This document shows, in pieces, positions 6,088 to 8,230 of a stretch of DNA of 8,230 nt; positions within the stretch are counted from its first letter, which is position 1, and every line of letters begins with the position of its first letter. The stretch lies in contig JAGCIC010000065.1 of the NCBI GenBank assembly GCA_017648805.1, positions 1-8,230 of the forward strand. Direction: 5' to 3'. The notes under the pieces were generated by a model that had not been told where the DNA came from, ran no database searches, and was given only the letters and a program-made list of their open reading frames with translations. A program made the position numbers and the translations under genes. Source of the DNA: Clostridia bacterium (GTDB lineage: Bacteria; Bacillota_A; Clostridia; Christensenellales; Aristaeellaceae).

Positions 6088-7071
6088 TTAGTAGCTCAAA
6101 TATTTTTTGCTCACGTAGCCGCTCGAGTAGCCCGTGTCCACCCGGCAGAAGGAGCCGTCCGTAGCCAGCAGCCTTACGTTGGTGCCGTTGGACAGCACGG
6201 TTATGCGGGAGTAGGAGGTGGAGGGGCCGCTGCGCATGTTCACGTTGCCGGTGGTGCGGGCTTTGGAGTAGAAGCGGATCAGCGTCCTGTACACGAAGGC
6301 GTCGCTCCAGATGTCCGGCAGGGTCACCCTGAGCCAGTCCCCGCTGGAGGTGTAGGCGGTGATTGACTGGCCTACGCTCAGGGTGTATAATTGGGCGTAG
6401 GAAGTGCCGGGGCCGCTCCTCACGGAGGCGAAGCCGTCGGAAGAGCGGATGATGCCCGTCCTGCCGGAGGAATTGCTCACCGTGCTGCCCAGCTTCGTGA
6501 GCTTGCTGGACACGTAGCCCACGCGCCCGGCGTTGTCCACCACCCGGTACCAGCTGCCGTTCTGGTCCAGCGCCCACAGCTTGTCGCCGTTGTACTCCTT
6601 GCAGATGATGCCCCAGCTGGTGGAGGGACCCCACCTAAGGTTCGCGTAGCCGTCCGAGGACTGGACCGTGACATATTTGTTTATCACGGTGTCGGTGTCG
6701 GTCACGGAAGGATCGGTGGTGTAGTAGCTGGGATTGTAGTAGCCGCTGGCCTCCTGCCCGCCGGAAGAGGAGGACGAGGAGGAAGAGGAACCGGAAGAGA
6801 TGAAGTGGATGTACGCGCCGTACATGTAGCCTTCCACCCCGGTCCTTATCACCCTGACCCGGTGCCAGGTATTGCCTTTTTTAAGGATTATCAGCGCGTC
6901 GCCGTTGTTGGCCACGCCCATTATGGGCTGGCCCGCGCCCGCCACCTTGCGCACGTACACGGTGCCGTCCTTGGTGGGCGTCTTAACGTAGGCGTAGGTC
7001 TCCGCGAAGGCAGGCGCGGCGACTGTCGCGATCAGTATCAAAACGGTTATAAGGGATATCAGCCTTTTCAT
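6088..7071 (-). CDS. Secreted protein with four SH3b-like repeats
   Basis: The 327-residue product has a clear signal peptide: MKR, a hydrophobic stretch LISLITVLILIATVAAP, and a likely cleavage after AFA (residue 23). The mature part is four bacterial SH3 (SH3b) repeats. Repeat 1 is at about 27-92 (divergent, VYVRK...GYMYGAYI). Repeat 2 is at 133-194 (ANLRWGPSTSW...VGYVSSKL). Repeat 3 is at 206-268 (ASVRSGPGTSY...AFVYRTLI). Repeat 4 is at 270-327 (VNMRSGPSTSY...GYVSKKYL). The [NS]xRxGPxTSY core is plain in repeats 2-4. A Ser-rich linker (residues 92-103) and a Tyr-rich stretch separate repeat 1 from the rest. SH3b domains usually bind peptidoglycan. No peptidase, amidase or other catalytic domain is visible, so this may be a wall-binding or sensing protein; that is inference. 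The ATG at 7071 has AAAGGGGG seven bases upstream. It is divergent from the UroD-like gene. Confidence 0.9.
   Translation of the reverse strand: MKRLISLITVLILIATVAAPAFAETYAYVKTPTKDGTVYVRKVAGAGQPIMGVANNGDALIILKKGNTWHRVRVIRTGVEGYMYGAYIHFISSGSSSSSSSSSGGQEASGYYNPSYYTTDPSVTDTDTVINKYVTVQSSDGYANLRWGPSTSWGIICKEYNGDKLWALDQNGSWYRVVDNAGRVGYVSSKLTKLGSTVSNSSGRTGIIRSSDGFASVRSGPGTSYAQLYTLSVGQSITAYTSSGDWLRVTLPDIWSDAFVYRTLIRFYSKARTTGNVNMRSGPSTSYSRITVLSNGTNVRLLATDGSFCRVDTGYSSGYVSKKYLSY
6763..6798 (-). repeat. Polyserine-coding low-complexity tract
   Basis: Twelve codons encode SSG followed by nine consecutive serines. All the serine codons are TCN (TCT, TCC, TCG), giving a nearly pure pyrimidine strand. The mixed third bases suggest selection on the amino acids rather than a pure slippage repeat, although the near-triplet repeat could still vary in length. 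It forms the flexible linker after the first SH3b repeat. Confidence 0.7.
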
Positions 7072-7147
7072 ATCACGACCCCCTTTGGTTCGGTTGTCTT
7101 TTAGACGGCGGCCTCAAAAGGATTGTTCCACATTTCGGGAGGAAAAA
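7072..7147. other. Divergent spacer between the SH3b and UroD-like genes
   Basis: These 76 bases must hold start signals for both genes. Ribosome binding sites are clear: AAAGGGGG for the leftward gene and GGGAGG (7137-7142) for the rightward gene. I could not find a -35/-10 pair on either strand that I would defend. A small palindrome, GTCT-TTT-AGAC, lies at 7096-7106 and is too short to call an operator by itself. Confidence 0.45.
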
Positions 7148-8230
7148 ATGCGCTGGACGCGGGAAGAGTATTTGAGCCACATGACCTTCGGGGAAAGCCC
7201 GCGGGAGCTGTTCACGGAGCTGTTCGGGCTGCTGATAGGGCTGGACGAAGAGTGGAAAAGCCAGGGCGCGGACGAAAAGGAACTCACGCTCGAGGCCTTC
7301 GGCTGGGACTATGTTAGGTGCGCGGGCGCGCCGCTCGACGTCTCGCCCCGCAGCGGCATAACGCCGCGCGTGATCTCGGAGACCGAGAGCGAGCAGCTTT
7401 CCATAGACTCCATGGGCCGCAGGATGCGCCTGAGCAAAAAGTGCGCCACCATACCCCTGCCGTTTTCCTATCCCGTGGAGACGCCCGAGGACTGGGAAAA
7501 GGTGAAAAGCTGGTACTCCTTCGACATTTCGAGGGTGGACAGGGAGGCGCTGAAAAACCTGAAACGGGCGCGGGAGGAGGGCGCGCTGGTCACCCTGTGG
7601 ATGCCCGGCGGCTTCGACGAGCCCCGCAACCTTATGGGGGAGGAGAACCTGTGCTGCGCCTACTATGACGAGCCAGAGATGGTGCGCGACATGCTGGACA
7701 CCTTCGGGGAACTCTGTCTGAAGGGCATTGAAGTGATAGCCAACGAGACGGGCATAGACGTGCTGTGCGTGCACGAGGACATGGCGGGCGCGTCCGGTCC
7801 CATGATCGGCCCAAAGCTGTTCAGAAACTTCATAAGCCCCTATTACGGCAGGGTGTGGGACGCGGCGAGGAAGGCGGGCGCCCGGCTGTTCTCCCAGGAC
7901 TCGGACGGGGACATAAACGCCATACTGGACGAGATAGTCGCTGCCGGCATAATCTGCGTGTACCCGCTGGAACCCAAGGCGGGCATGGACATGCTGAAGC
8001 TCAGGGAAAAGTACGGGGACAGGCTGGCGTTCAAGGGCGGCATAGACAAGTTCGCCCTGATGGGCACTGTCGAAGATGTGAAAAAGGAGCTGGACTACAA
8101 GCTGCGCGCGCCGCTTACGGGCGGAGGCACGGCGTTCGGCTTGGACCACCGCATCCCCAACGGGGTGCCGATCGAGAACTACAGGTTTTACGTGAACTAC
8201 GGCAGGGAAAAACTGGGCCTGCCGCCGGCC
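7148..8230 (+). CDS. Uroporphyrinogen decarboxylase-superfamily protein, probably not a heme enzyme (runs off the right edge)
   Basis: The open frame has 361 codons and no stop before the window ends; family length is about 340-380, so little is missing. The fold family (UroD / MtaA-CmuA type methyltransferases) shows in LWMPGGFDEPRNLMG (150-164), IDVLCVHEDMAGASGPMIGP (203-222), FISPYYGRVWDAARKAG (228-244), FKGGIDKFAL (295-304), and the C-terminal LDHRIPNGVPIENYRFYV (332-349). The N-terminus lacks the MRQAGR signature of true HemE, so heme synthesis is unlikely. Corrinoid-dependent methyltransferases of this superfamily bind zinc with a His-X-Cys motif at the position where this protein has SQDSDGD (249-255), so the classical ligands are missing. 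Function is therefore open: a divergent methyltransferase or another TIM-barrel enzyme. GGGAGG five bases before the ATG fixes the start. Isoleucine is mainly ATA (12 of 19). A cognate corrinoid protein, if any, would have to lie to the right of the window. Confidence 0.85.
   Translation, partial: MRWTREEYLSHMTFGESPRELFTELFGLLIGLDEEWKSQGADEKELTLEAFGWDYVRCAGAPLDVSPRSGITPRVISETESEQLSIDSMGRRMRLSKKCATIPLPFSYPVETPEDWEKVKSWYSFDISRVDREALKNLKRAREEGALVTLWMPGGFDEPRNLMGEENLCCAYYDEPEMVRDMLDTFGELCLKGIEVIANETGIDVLCVHEDMAGASGPMIGPKLFRNFISPYYGRVWDAARKAGARLFSQDSDGDINAILDEIVAAGIICVYPLEPKAGMDMLKLREKYGDRLAFKGGIDKFALMGTVEDVKKELDYKLRAPLTGGGTAFGLDHRIPNGVPIENYRFYVNYGREKLGLPPA

Noticed and set aside
6763..6798. Serine-coding tract as a CRISPR-like or tandem DNA repeat
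   Set aside because: It lies in frame in a clear gene, has mixed third bases, and has no spacers or regular unit longer than one codon.
7073..8149. 358-codon open frame on the minus strand opposite the UroD-like gene
   Set aside because: The plus-strand frame has conserved superfamily motifs and a good ribosome binding site; the antisense product has neither.
7148..8230. Annotation as HemE, uroporphyrinogen decarboxylase of heme synthesis
   Set aside because: The MRQAGR substrate-binding signature near the N-terminus is missing and no other heme gene is nearby.

Overview
The window looks like chromosomal DNA from an anaerobic, fairly high-G+C Firmicute of the class Clostridia (G+C near 60%, judged by eye). 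The lineage is an inference. It rests on a clostridial-type Rnf complex, a long-form hibernation promoting factor, AGGAGG-type ribosome binding sites, a secreted SH3b-repeat protein, and ATA as the main isoleucine codon in several genes. I see no rRNA or tRNA gene, CRISPR array, insertion sequence, integrase or phage gene.

Layout. Positions 1-3245 (minus strand) hold part of an rnf operon, read right to left as rnfG, rnfC, rnfD, rnfE, with rnfE running off the left edge. The genes abut or overlap by one base. A good sigma-A-type promoter lies just upstream of rnfG, so the operon seems to begin with rnfG. This differs from the usual orders, where rnfG sits between rnfD and rnfE. Positions 3307-3957 (minus) encode a HAD hydrolase of the phosphoglycolate phosphatase type, whose stop codon lies inside the rnf promoter. 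The region 3958-4110 is a divergent spacer. Positions 4111-4653 (plus) encode long HPF, followed by a strong terminator at 4670-4695. The 173-bp convergent gap after hpf also holds a minus-strand terminator for the next gene. Positions 4827-5990 (minus) encode a Gfo/Idh/MocA-family NAD(P)-dependent oxidoreductase with its own extended -10 promoter and a 30-nt inverted repeat at the predicted transcript start. Positions 6088-7071 (minus) encode a secreted protein with four SH3b-like repeats and a polyserine linker. From 7148 to the right edge (plus) runs a nearly complete uroporphyrinogen-decarboxylase-superfamily protein that is probably not a heme enzyme.

How the genes work together. RnfG, C, D and E are subunits of one membrane complex that passes electrons between ferredoxin and NAD+ and pumps Na+ or H+. 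RnfA and RnfB are expected just beyond the left edge. The other genes appear to be single transcription units with unrelated jobs: phosphate-ester hydrolysis, ribosome hibernation, sugar or polyol oxidoreduction, cell-surface binding, and possibly one-carbon (methyl) transfer.

I found no clear undescribed system. The points most worth following are the rearranged rnf order with its promoter, the inverted repeat in front of the oxidoreductase, the altered metal-site motif in the UroD-like protein, and the isoleucine codon bias that sets the oxidoreductase apart from its neighbours.
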